From the NCBI GenBank assembly GCA_964023205.1, contig OZ026835.1, positions 45,729,083 to 45,793,082 on the forward strand: a DNA stretch of 64,000 nucleotides, given 5' to 3'. A model generated the notes under the pieces. The model did not search any database, was not told where the DNA came from, and saw only the letters and a list, made by a program, of their open reading frames with translations. Both the position numbers and the translations under genes were made by a program. Source of the stretch: Lutraria lutraria (Eukaryota; Mollusca; Bivalvia; Venerida; Mactridae). Each line of letters opens with the position of its first letter. Position 1 is the first letter of the stretch. Below are positions 38,401 through 49,800 of this stretch, one piece after another.

Positions 38401-41400
38401 TGAGACGCCAAGCTGATGTTAATAATAGGTTTGGAGTAATCGATATGTTAGAAGATCTGTGCTAAATAAATATCACACATGACCATTTCTCTAAATTTAA
38501 TTTTTCTTAAGTTTTATACAAAAATAGTCATGTTAGATACGGTACTTGATTAGTTAAAATAGACGTTAATTGCCTATGATTTTGTAGGAGAACCACCTCA
38601 CGGGAAGGAGTTTGAATTTGCTGGACCATACCCATACGTAATAGACCAAGAAGGAGAGAGTAAGTGTCTGTGTGTCCAGAATTATAAATGGGGGAAATAT
38701 CTCGGTTACCTTAATGTTACCTTTGATGATAATGGTGATATAACAGAATATGGTGGAAATCCTATCACTCTGGATTCCAGTATCATGGAAGGTAAGACCA
38801 GGATAAAGAACGATTCATACATTTCTTATTTGTTTACAGTTTACAGAGTGTTGAAATCTACACTGATATAGTGTTTACCATGTATATCATTATCATGAAC
38901 AGAACATATCATGTATTGAATTTTAAAAATTTCTCTTTCATTTAATAGATAAATGACATTTTCACATATATAGCAGTGTTGTACTCGTTACATTTAACAG
39001 AAATGAACTCACATCTTAATGATTTTGTTGCTTTGATGTTATGAATTGAAAAATGAAATTGACACTATTACGGGAATGCTCGGATTATGAGCTGCACGGA
39101 TAATAGAGTGTCTGCTGTATGCAGTAAATCTTAGATACCAAAAATTTGATTATTCAGATGGAGAACTCTTACAACGTGTAGCGAAGATGAAGGAACCTGT
39201 GACTGAATTAGTATCCCGTGTCGTAGGTTATACCAATGTTTTCCTGAATGGAAGTAAGCATGAATGTAGACTGAAGGAGTGCAACATGGGTAAGCTAGAT
39301 AATTGATCTGCAACTGAATATTGGTCTATAGTTGATAATTATATGAATCCTGCATATTGATTCCAAGCCAACATCCTGGCATTCTGTTAAATTGAGCTTA
39401 TGTCTTAAATCGACTACTAACTGGTAATTTAACATTGAATTATTTGACTCACTGTCTGGATGATGACCTGTGGTAACAGACAAATGGTAATAACAAACAG
39501 GGAGAACCAAACACATATATAGGACATCCAACGTGGAAGAGTACAAACATGAAATAATATAATGTTATCCGAATGTTTTGTTACAAAGCATATAATAATT
39601 ATTAATATGCAATGAACTGTGTTACTCGTGTTTTCTCAGGTAACCTGATCACAGACGCCATTATAGATTATCACGTGAATTATTCACATCCGGGTACTCA
39701 ATGGGCACCTGCTGCAATTGCTTTGTGGATCGCTGGTTCTATACGCTCTTCTATACAAAAAGGTATTTATCTGTCTTTTACAAATCTTTCAACATACCAT
39801 TCAGTCTGGTGAAAGAAATGTTATACGAGTGTATTGCTTAATGGTGAAATATTATTTGGTGCTTTAAGATTAAAAAGTGCTGGCATTTCAAGTAATTAAG
39901 TTCCTACATAAATGTTCATATTATTCAAATAATGTATCATATTGTTAGCTTTCCATTTGTATTTGTATAACAGTCGACTATAAATAATCAAATCAATGAT
40001 AATAAAAAATAATATAGAAAACTTGAAACAACGTAAGCTTGTATGCTTGTGGATCAGTAGGTTGCCAAATTCACTGGATAATACTCTTCTGGCTTCAATG
40101 TTGTAGTATGACAGGCATTGAAATAATAATTCCCGTACAGGTAACATAACAATGGGACAGGTGCTGACTGTACTACCATATGCTAACGAGATAGACTTAG
40201 TTACTGTAAAGGGTAAAAATCTTCGAGAACAACTTGAAGTGTCTGTATCAGTCATTGACACAACGTGGCCCAAAGGAAGATTTCTACAAATGTCAGGTAC
40301 ATATGTTGTGAGTTTGATTTTCACAAGATAATCGTTTTCAGGAATCATTCACATAATCAAAGCCTTTCAATCATGTTCATCGTTCGCGATTGATAAAAAG
40401 GGCATCCATTTGTAAAATGTTACTAGTATACCGGCCCATTTTATGGCATGAAGTATTTCTAAATGCGTGGTTGACGGAAATTTAATATGATTGTATTTAG
40501 GTCCTGCTGTTTTAACATGTACCCTTACATAATGATATAACATGATAAATCCTTGGTAAAATGCAATAAGAAAGGTACATGTGTTATACTCATAATGTAT
40601 ATAACTGTTTAGGCATGCGTGTGGTGTACAATTTGAACAACACTGTGGGCGAGAGGGTGAAATCCATAGAAGTGAGATGTTTAGAATGCGATGTACCGAG
40701 TTACTCCCCTTTGCAAGATGACAAAGACTACAAAGTATTTCTATTCGGGTTTGTTCTAGATGGTGGAGACGGATATAGCTTTGAACCATCGAGTCGCGAG
40801 CGTTTTAGTAAGTTATACAAAGATTGTTGCCTGTTCCATATACTATTTCCAAATGATACGTTGCCCTATCAGCCAGTAACTGTATTGTCGTTCTATCATC
40901 ATTAGCTGGCAATTATGCTTGAAGTTCTTTAATAGCCTAGTAAATCAAGATTTTAGAAAGTAAATATAAAATGTTTCTGTATAAATAACCTCAGTGATCA
41001 CATAATTCAGATTGAAGAAAGAATACATTGCCACAAAATAACATTCTCTATCACTTGAAACATGAACATGACTCACAAACAGTTAATTACATAAAAATAC
41101 ATTCAGTTTGGATTATCATAATATTGAATCATTGTTAACATTGATTGTGGTCATTTCTTGTTGAAGGTAGGTTGTTGCTCAAGAGAGGGTCTGGTCCTGG
41201 CGAGCTTGTCCTGTGTATATACTAATACTCAAGTGATGTGTTATGGGAAATAGAGAACAACTTTCACGTTATCTACGCATTCTATCACTACAGTTGTCTA
41301 ATGTTATTTTTTATAATATTTTAATCACTAGAACTTATGTTTATTTACAGACACATTAGATTATGTGACACTGGTAGATTACCTTGCTCGACGTGGCCCA

Positions 41401-41523
41401 GTGTACACGGGATTAGAGGGAAGGATACGTTTTGAAGATGACTCCATTACAAGCAGTACAACTCTTGTATCCGCCATGTGGTCCTACATTCTTCTAGTAG
41501 TCATGGCATCCGAGCTACTTTAA
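35442..41523 (+). CDS. Ecto-5'-nucleotidase-like, tandem gene 2, altered substrate pocket
   Basis: Nine coding exons: 35442-35792, 37709-37922, 38155-38340, 38588-38791, 39158-39289, 39640-39762, 40141-40296, 40613-40807, 41351-41523. Same phases as gene 1; 1734 bp, 577 residues. Signal peptide about 9-26, then D36/H38 (LHTNDVH), AGDQ, N121-H122 (GNHEFD), LGHAG and GGHTN, so the metal site is intact. In the C-terminal domain C-R-L-K-E-C and GGDGY are kept, but the otherwise conserved N(G/S)GGIR motif is I-A-G-S-I-R (residues 393-398), and the LPF Phe is Tyr (LPYANE). Human CD73 N390 and F417 contact the nucleotide as I recall, so AMP binding may be weakened or changed. All splice sites and the frame are intact, which argues against a pseudogene. 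A hydrophobic C-terminus (ILLVVMASELL) fits a GPI signal. It could be a binding-only paralogue, an enzyme with another substrate, or a recent loss of function. Confidence 0.95.
36575..36672 (-). mobile_element. tRNA-like sequence, probable SINE head
   Basis: On the - strand 'ggttagctcagtggttagaa' is an A-box region and 'gagttcgacccc' a B-box. The downstream sequence (gggcgaggctcacactgtcc) does not close an acceptor stem, so a SINE or tRNA pseudogene is likelier than a working tRNA. It is in intron 1 of gene 2. Confidence 0.6.
37125..37650. repeat. 29 bp tandem array just upstream of exon 2 of gene 2
   Basis: About 18 copies of 'cttcatcccgctgtatataa' + 'cttaaatat', ending ~58 bp before the exon 2 acceptor at 37708. 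The 'ccgctgtatataact' core also occurs in the dispersed tails at 3305 and 21187. Confidence 0.93.
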
Positions 41524-41594
41524 ATTCTTAAATACCTTGGTTGTTGTTGTTGTTGATGATCGGATTTTTTACAAACTTTACATATTTTTATAAT

Positions 41595-41756
41595 ACAGTC
41601 AAACGTGTACACAAAGGCCATACTTGGGAATACATTATGTGACCTTTATTGACAGGTGTCATTTTGTTGTAAATTGTCAAAGATATTTTATGAAAGAACG
41701 ACTTTTACTCACATGGTGACCTTTCGTTGGAGGTGGCTACTAACACAGGTTTGACT
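41595..41756. mobile_element. MITE, 'acagtcaaac' family, full length
   Basis: Ends 'acagtcaaacgtgtacacaa' and 'acacaggtttgact' are inverted. Internal 'aaaggccatac' and 'ggtgacctttcg' also pair. Relatives at 6125-6302 and 57430-57582, with fragments near 25092 and 50870. Confidence 0.65.
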
Positions 41757-41871
41757 TTAAAGTTGAACAGTTTTTGAGTTTTATTCTAACTTTGTGCTGA
41801 GTGGCGTAAATTACTCATCGCCTCATTAACATATATTGTCACGTGACGGACGTTTTATCTGCATATGAACA

Positions 41872-41877
41872 AATAAA
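41872..41877 (+). promoter_or_regulatory. Candidate polyadenylation signal of gene 2
   Basis: AATAAA about 350 bp after the gene 2 stop codon; a MITE (41595-41756) lies between, so the 3' UTR would include it. Confidence 0.35.
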
Positions 41878-42533
41878 TTTTATTCCATGATGAATCTACT
41901 GGGATTCTAGTGTTTTGTGTTTCTACTTTTAACTTTTTAATTCCAACTTTGTTTGAATGGTAACATGAGGGAAATTCTGCAAATAATTTAAAGCTAAGCT
42001 TCGCTTTGGTTATGTAAATATATAAATACTGAATGAATATGTTGTAATTGAAGTAGAAAGGTGTTTTCAAATAATAAATAATAGAATACAATAGTTTGTC
42101 AAACCGTCTGAGACTAATATACAAGGTAAGTGGCGGTGTAAAATCGATAACTGATAGCGTTTGAACAACAATCTTTGTTTGTTCAATTTTACCATCACGG
42201 GTCCTGTATTACTACCTTTGTGTCTGTCGTTAACTTACTTCTGAAGTTTTCAAGTGTTTTCTAATCATAAAAACAACGTGATCAAAAGCTTTGAATCATT
42301 TATTTTACATAACCTTGTATATCAACAACAGTCATCAAGTACTGGTGGTAAATTCCAGTCATGCGCTAACCAGAAGTAATTAATGTATCGGTATTGGCTA
42401 ACTGGTCATGTCAAGTTCCATCAATATATAGATTTAAAAACTTAACCATGATTTTATACTTCATAAATCCATTTTATAAAGTCCATAGCAGGTCATTTGT
42501 AACAAACATCACATTAGGTTGGTCTTCTATTAT

Positions 42534-42677
42534 ATAAATATCACATCCCATGGAGCTGATAGAACGTAATGTTCACCCGAGACAAGTAATGCCGACCGAG
42601 GCGTAGGTCGAGGTTGACACTACCTTGTCAAGGGTGGACATTACCTTCTATCACTTTCTGTGGGATGTGATATTTAT
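42534..42677. repeat. 144 bp near-perfect palindrome
   Basis: 'ataaatatcacatccca' (42534-42550) is matched inverted by 'tgggatgtgatatttat' (42661-42677). Inner arms 'gaacgtaatgttcaccc'/'gggtggacattacc' and 'gacaag'/'cttgtc' also pair, giving one long hairpin around 'ccgaggcgtaggtcg'. Probably a foldback MITE. Confidence 0.8.
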
Positions 42678-42824
42678 TTTATTATACCGAACCAAAGAAT
42701 AACTAAGAAAGACACTAAATGCAACAAACATGTTTACAATAATAACGAAAATTATAACAGAAACTGAAACGAAGCGTCTTTCTGACACCATAGTTACTTT
42801 CGCTGCTAAATTATCTTCTACCAA

Positions 42825-43065
42825 ACGGGATGTCAAATTTTTATTATATTTATATTGTAATTTAGTAAGCGCCTAAATCGTCTAAATAAGGGAAATAATA
42901 GTAATAACACCCTGTCTGAGCACGTGAGGAGTTTCCTTATGGCAAGCGGGCCGAAATGTAATGTCACAGGGTAACATTACGGATTGTTACCCCCTGACGT
43001 CGAATAAGACTACTCGTATATAGTACATAAATCACGTGATGTATAATAATTACCAATATCGCACG
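42825..43065 (+). repeat. 'gcaagcgggccgaaatgtaa' dispersed repeat, copy B
   Basis: Starts 'aaacgggatgtcaaatt', runs through 'cgcctaaatcgtctaa', the GC-rich core, the hairpin GTAATGTCAC-agg-GTAACATTAC, and ends 'cacgtgatgtataataat'. Longer on its 5' side than copy A. Confidence 0.8.
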
Positions 43066-43880
43066 TAATTTACAATTTTTACTCTGTATATAGGAAACTA
43101 TTACAACAATTAGCCTTAAAATTACTATAAATGAATTATCCTCAGATTGTTTATGTTGTCCTTCGTTCGTTAGATACTTGGAAAACAGGTATCGAAAATC
43201 TGTCGGTTTCCTAGATAAAAATTTCATTACAAATTACACAAAATCGTTTCAAATAAGGCGGCAATCATAATTCGAAAATGACACCTACTTTGTTAAGCTA
43301 GCAATTAACAATTAAAGTGTCAGATCATTATCATCTCATGAGATCATCGAATTTCGATTAATTGATGCGTCCCATTCGAGTTTGACCGTAAATCGTTTAC
43401 GATTCAATAATTGAAACCACGTCCAAATGAGGTATAGTAAGAGATTTAAGAACGCATTATTGTCATTAATGAATTAAATGGTATCATATCGTACCAACGC
43501 AATGCAAAATAAAGTCGAAAAGGGGACACCATGTTTATCGCAATAAAGCACTATTTTTGCGAGTTCGGTTAGAATGTTTTGTTGCTTGTTATGAAAGTAT
43601 GATATTTAATCTTTGTAAATAACTTAAACTATAATTATAAAGCGTTTTTAGAGTATTAAGCCAGTCTCGATGTCTTAAGAGAATCTTCTTAGAAATGATA
43701 CCAATCTTTTAGTCATAATAACTACCCATTGATCCAGTTCAGCGACAATTACCTACCACGTGAATGAGCCGGTCCAACCAATAGAGTTTGTTAAATTATC
43801 CAAGGACTGGTGCCAGGTATCAGTTGTAATCAGAGTTTAAGCTGACGATGTCATAAAGCTATCACAGTGTCAAAGAGAAA
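43066..43880. other. 5' flank of the PAN-Sushi gene; no gene seen
   Basis: AT-rich. No TATA box within 40 bp of the ATG context could be defined with confidence. Confidence 0.4.
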
Positions 43881-46800
43881 ATGGAAAACTTTGAAACTTT
43901 TTATTTCATATTCTTAAATGTGTTCACACTTAGTGCGTGTTTTATAATACCTTTAAAACATGGACATCGTCTGGATGGATCAACACAATTAACGACATTG
44001 ATGAAGTTCTCAGTAAAGATGTGTCATCAGTTATGTTTATCTAGGAAAAAATGTCGATCGTTCCATCTGGACAGACGATCTAACGTCTGTTATTTGAGCT
44101 CTTCGGACACTGCAACCCCAGGGAATTACTTGGCCATTGCACCTGGATTTGTTTACGGTGAAAAAAGTGAATGGACACAGGTACAACTGTTTTGTTTAGA
44201 AAATGTCATTTTTGTACACATGTCACGACACGCAGAATGAAATTGTCAAGATTACACAAGTAAATAAACAATACTGAAAATCCAACATGCGCGTCCGAGA
44301 ATTTTCAAATATTTTATTGTATACATATAATAAAACATGTAATAATGTATAAAATGAAACTACTGTCAAAATATGCTGAAATATATACATGTCTGTTACT
44401 TACATCATATCTTTATTCAATGTAACCTTTGTTGTAGTGGTCATAAGTAATAAGAGTGGTACAATAGTGTTAAACATAAGACTGTAGTATCGTCAAGGTA
44501 CCATAAATGTAGCAATTGGGTCGATAAAAACCTGGTCATTTCGTCCATTTTTTTCTGGAAAATTAAAAAAAACACTTCCGAATCCAGAGCGAGACTGGAA
44601 TAAAACCCAGGATTAGTTCAGTCCAAGAAAGCCAGGCTCACTTTTGTACGAGAATGCGCCAGTGAAGGCCGGCCATAAGTATAGCACCGAAATCGGGAAA
44701 AAGTAACAGAATTAACGTTCCTAGCTATATGTTTTAATTTTGACTATTGATTTTTAAAATTCCTATATCGAATTAAAGATGAAACCTTCAACCTTCTGTG
44801 TATATAACAATATCAGATATACCGGAAGTACAAAATGGCAATCGTATAAAAATAATGTATTTTATCGTTGTTTTCGCGGCTTCTTCGAATTCATCACCAT
44901 CTTGATTTGTAGAAAACGGATTGTTAATTCCAGACAATTTCTCAACCAAAACGATCAGTATAGTTTAATATCTAAATTCATAACAACTCGCCATCAAATA
45001 AACACCACACACCATGAATTTGATTGATTTTTGCAAGAGATAAAACGCACGCTTTATTTATTATTTACATTTTGTATTCACTTTTCAGAAATAGAACTAC
45101 AATATAATACAGTAAAATGTATAAAATATAAATGAATAATGTAATAGAAATATAATCATAGGCCGTCACATTCACTCCTGGGATGATACAAACTGGGAGC
45201 AATCTCGTGTTTCCATTGTTGTCACAGAGAGTGATGAGGCTGACATAGGGAAGAATTAAACAGTAAGAGAGAGAGACTACCTGTAGTAGTACTGACTAAT
45301 ACACGTATCACAGATAGTTCACTTAATTACTTAAAAGATGCATTTTGACCTGATCTTTAAAAGTATTTGATAAGTTTATGTTCCATAGCTTGCCTATAAT
45401 TTGTATGTATGCTTATGTCGTTCCGGATGAAAGTAGTAGGCAAACAATGATAGATACAAATATTGTGATGGATAATTAGATTTTATAAAAAATCTCCATT
45501 CAGAAAACGATACACATTTTAATTTATTAGGACGTCGTTATTAGTCGTTACTCGCGCTGGTAGATCATTAGAAAACTTTCGACTCGAGTCGTTACTCGCG
45601 CTGTTCGATCATTAGAAAACTCTCGACTCGAGTCGATACCCAAGCTAAAAAAAACGCTCTTAGTGTGGGGTAATTTTAATGCTAGAACTTCTGACAAACC
45701 GGATTATATTGATGATAAATGTTTATATACAAATAAATTATCGGAGGACTGTGAAATATCATGGGTCAAACTAGAAATTAAAGGTAACAAACCTTTCTAT
45801 ACTGTTTCCTTCTACCAACCTCACGAACATGACACTAAAAGCATACTTGAACTTGAAAAATAATTAGACCTCACAAGAAACCTCAAAGGTACAAAAATCA
45901 TCATCGGGGATTTTAATTTACCAAAACTTACATGGGACAAAGAACACAATCCTTCTTAAAAACCTGGCTTCAGCCCTGTATGAAAAAATCTTTGAGACCA
46001 TCGGAAATCATAATTTAACACAATAAATAAATGAAAACACAAGAAATGAAAATATCTTAGATCTCTTCTTAATTTCTAACCACACAATGGTAAACAAAAC
46101 AGAAATTATCCCCGGCATATAAGATCATGACATCATCATAACAATTGCACCTGCTAGAACTGTCATTCTTAAACAAAAAACCAAGAAACTGTCCAATCTA
46201 TAAAAAAGCCAACTGGCCTGAATTCAGAAATTACATACAAACAAAAAGCCAAGAAATAATAAACAAGTTGGTGGATACATTATCAGTTGAAGATCTTTGG
46301 TCCCATCTTAAACATGCAATTGATACTGGACAGAAGCTTGTTAATGCCTGACATAAAAAATGCAAAACTGTACAGGAATATGGTGAAAGAAAATTCTGGC
46401 ATTATAAATTCTAATGTATGTATGTATGAATGTATGCTATCATTACCTATGTATTGTACATATACTATGTAACATAATGGGTCAATTGACTTAATGACGT
46501 TATAAACAATAGACCTTCTGAAAAAGCTTGGCACCCACGTGGCAAATAGATTTTATATTATGATATTTTACTTTTAGAATGACAAAACACCCAGTTTACT
46601 GCCTTGGCTTGGGATTGTTATAGAATTTTAAATTGAATTGTCTGGATTTTCAAACCTACTACTAGTATCTACATAAATCACTTTATACAGTATGAGTGTA
46701 AATGGGAGTATGATTTTCTCCTACAAGTCAAACCTGCTATATATAACAGTATATTGCTAAACGGGATGTCAAATTATGAGTAGATTTTGATAATCGCCTA

Positions 46801-49800
46801 ATAAAACGTCTAGGATATAGAACAGATTGACTAAAACACGGCACCCGGTAATAACGCGTCAGCGCGTGAGGGCAGTTTCGTTATGGCAAGCGGGCCGAAA
46901 TGTAATGTCACAGGGTGACATTACGGATTGTCACCCTCTGACGTCACATAAGACTATATAGTAAATAAGTTACGTGAGGTATAATAATATACAATGATAC
47001 CCTGCTTTCAGACGACTCTGAGTCCAGCATGTGAGAATGACTGCGGAATCACCGACACGTGTACTCCATTGGATATCAACAGACAGTGTGCAACAAAAGG
47101 TTAGTTTACCTTATTTGTGGTGTTTGTGTGGCTTGTCGTAATGTTGCTTAATCCGGCTTTAAAATATTTATCAGACTTTTGTCATCTTTAAATTGCTCAA
47201 ACAGTCTGCTTCATGACATGAAAAGCTCGACGCGTTTGTAAATTTCACCAAATAAATGCTCAAACAAAACTTTAAGTAGAGAGGGAGAGAAACTGCCTGA
47301 CTCTCGGATGGAAGGATGAACTGAATGAATGACGGACGGTCGGACGGATGCATGTGCGCTCGGACGGACGGACAGAGTAACAACATAATCTATACATACT
47401 TGTACGTATATTTTAGAGTGTGGTGAACCGCAGTTGACGGAGAGCAACGTTGAGATACGTGGGTCAATGTGGAGTTTAGATGCTAGAGTCCAACATGTGT
47501 GTACCAACAATCCAGAACTCTATAACACGTCCGTATGTTTATCTAGTGGTCTGTGGTCGGACTTGTCTCTCACGTGTACAGGTAATGTGTCATTTAAACA
47601 TATTTTTGTAATTTCTTTTCGAACTGAAAATAGCCAGATTAATTGTTTTTAATATATTCTTATTTGCTAAATGTCTTTAATTAGGGTACCGCATAAATAA
47701 CTCATAAGAAATAATCTGAGCGGTCTCATAGTGTACATCTTTCATGTTATGTTCTAACTTCTAAACATTGGTTTTCACAAATTGTGTCATAGAGATCCTT
47801 CTGATTATAATCAGTAATTGTCTTCGATAAACAACCTGTTGAACCAAGTCAAACAATTTGGAACAGTACCTATTTATATTACTAAATGATCGATTAGTTT
47901 ATTTTTTATCATATTAGGTTGTGGAATCCCCCCTACAATTGCAAATGGTAAATTCTTGGAGGACATATCTGGAGATGTTGACAGGGGTTCTACAGCCACC
48001 ATCCAGTGTAATACGGGGTTTGGACCGAAACCACAGTCTGGTTTACAAATAGTCTGTTTAGTCACGGACGTCTGGGCACCTCATGTCGTAACTTGTGATC
48101 CTGTCGGTATGTAGCTACCAAAACGCCATTAATATACATGTACATGAAAACGAGAAAATGTAATTTATTCGTTATTTCCGTTCAGCCATATGCACGAGAT
48201 AGAATACATGAACTTTACTCTGATGTCTATTTCGACTCATTAACAAAAATGTATTTTCCGGGCATTTGAACGACCTTATTTACAAATAATTATTTATCCT
48301 TTATAGATTGTGGAACTCCGTCAGTTCCAACAAATTCCTACTTCCGGTTGACAATTCCAAACAATACGACGTTTAGGGCGACGGCGACAGTCAGGTGTGA
48401 CACGTGTTACCATGGAGATGTCGTCACTATGGAATGTATGAGCAACGGAACCTGGACGTACACACAAAGTCCAATCATATGCACACAAGTTGGTATGTGA
48501 AATCAGTTATGGTACTGACATATTTCTTAGAATTAAGATATCAGTAGGTTATGGTGTGTTCCATCCAATAACATCTTTACTTATAATCATTTAAAGATGT
48601 AGTTCTACTTTTAAAGTCTCCAAACAGACAAATTGTATCATATCTATCCAAAAATGTGTTAGCATCATTTTAATTTTTTTTGAAAAGGTCTTTAACAGCA
48701 TATTCTAAGTACTCGGGTGGTATATAAACAACACTATAAACTGCATCTTTTTCCGTTTTACAAAGCATTCGAGAAATAGTGAACCATAAAACTAATTTGC
48801 TACAGTGATATATTTTGAAATATCTTCTCTAACAAGTAAAGCAAGCCCGCCAGATTTGCGTCGCATACTAATAATGACTAAAAAATCTTCAATTTTTTTC
48901 TTTATATTGGGTGTATAAAAACACCAAGGTAGTGCAGCCGCCATCTTTTCGATTGACGGTAGTGACGAAAATAAGCGTGGGTCCCGGCTTTCCTTCTAAT
49001 CTGCACGTGCTTTCCGGGAACTTTGCTTTCGTTGTAGTGTGCCCGTACTTTAAACGTTTTGACAGTTTTTACAAGGAAAGCCGGGACCCACGCTTATTTT
49101 GTCACTTCCGTCAAACGAAAAAATGGCGAGTTCACTACCTTGGGGTATTTTATACACCCAATAAAGGAAAAATGAAGATTTTTCTTTCGACAGATTTGCG
49201 TTGTTTGATGAGTGAAATTGAAAAATAACGTCTGTAAACGTATAAAAATCACGGAATCGAGTGCCTATGGTTATAACATGGAATGTAATTATACGTTTGA
49301 TCATTTGTAACAGCGTTGTTACTTTTATAATCAAACGACAAAGTCACAGGTGAATAAACACCGTTCACAAAATAGTACGGTTCAGTTTTATCAATACACG
49401 GCCAATGTTTATAATTGGGTGTTTGTGTCGCCAGCATTGGTCAAACTTTGAAGTTCCGCATTTTGGTTACTGGGAACGTTACTGATATCCCTGGAGACGG
49501 TCTAAAGTGTACAGCCATTTGCAGTATCACATTGAGTAGCAGAGTCACAATTAATCACTACACCATCATCTTCAGCCCATTGCACATTGTCACGATTATT
49601 ATAAGTAGATGGTCGCTTTAGATTGTAGTCAATATCCAGCAGCGAACGTTCCTTACGCGTTTGTGACGTTCTGTCTACTTCCATTGCTTCCTTTCCAAGT
49701 AGATCAAATCGGTTAGGAGTTTCAAAGTTTAGTGTTCTACCACTGTAATTCTGAACACACCGGGCTTGGAAAGTTTGTCTGTCGGGGTAAGGACCGTTTC

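Noticed and set aside
35442..41523. Gene 2 as a processed or decayed pseudogene
   Set aside because: All eight introns, both splice dinucleotides in each, the frame and the metal-binding motifs are intact despite the IAGSIR change.
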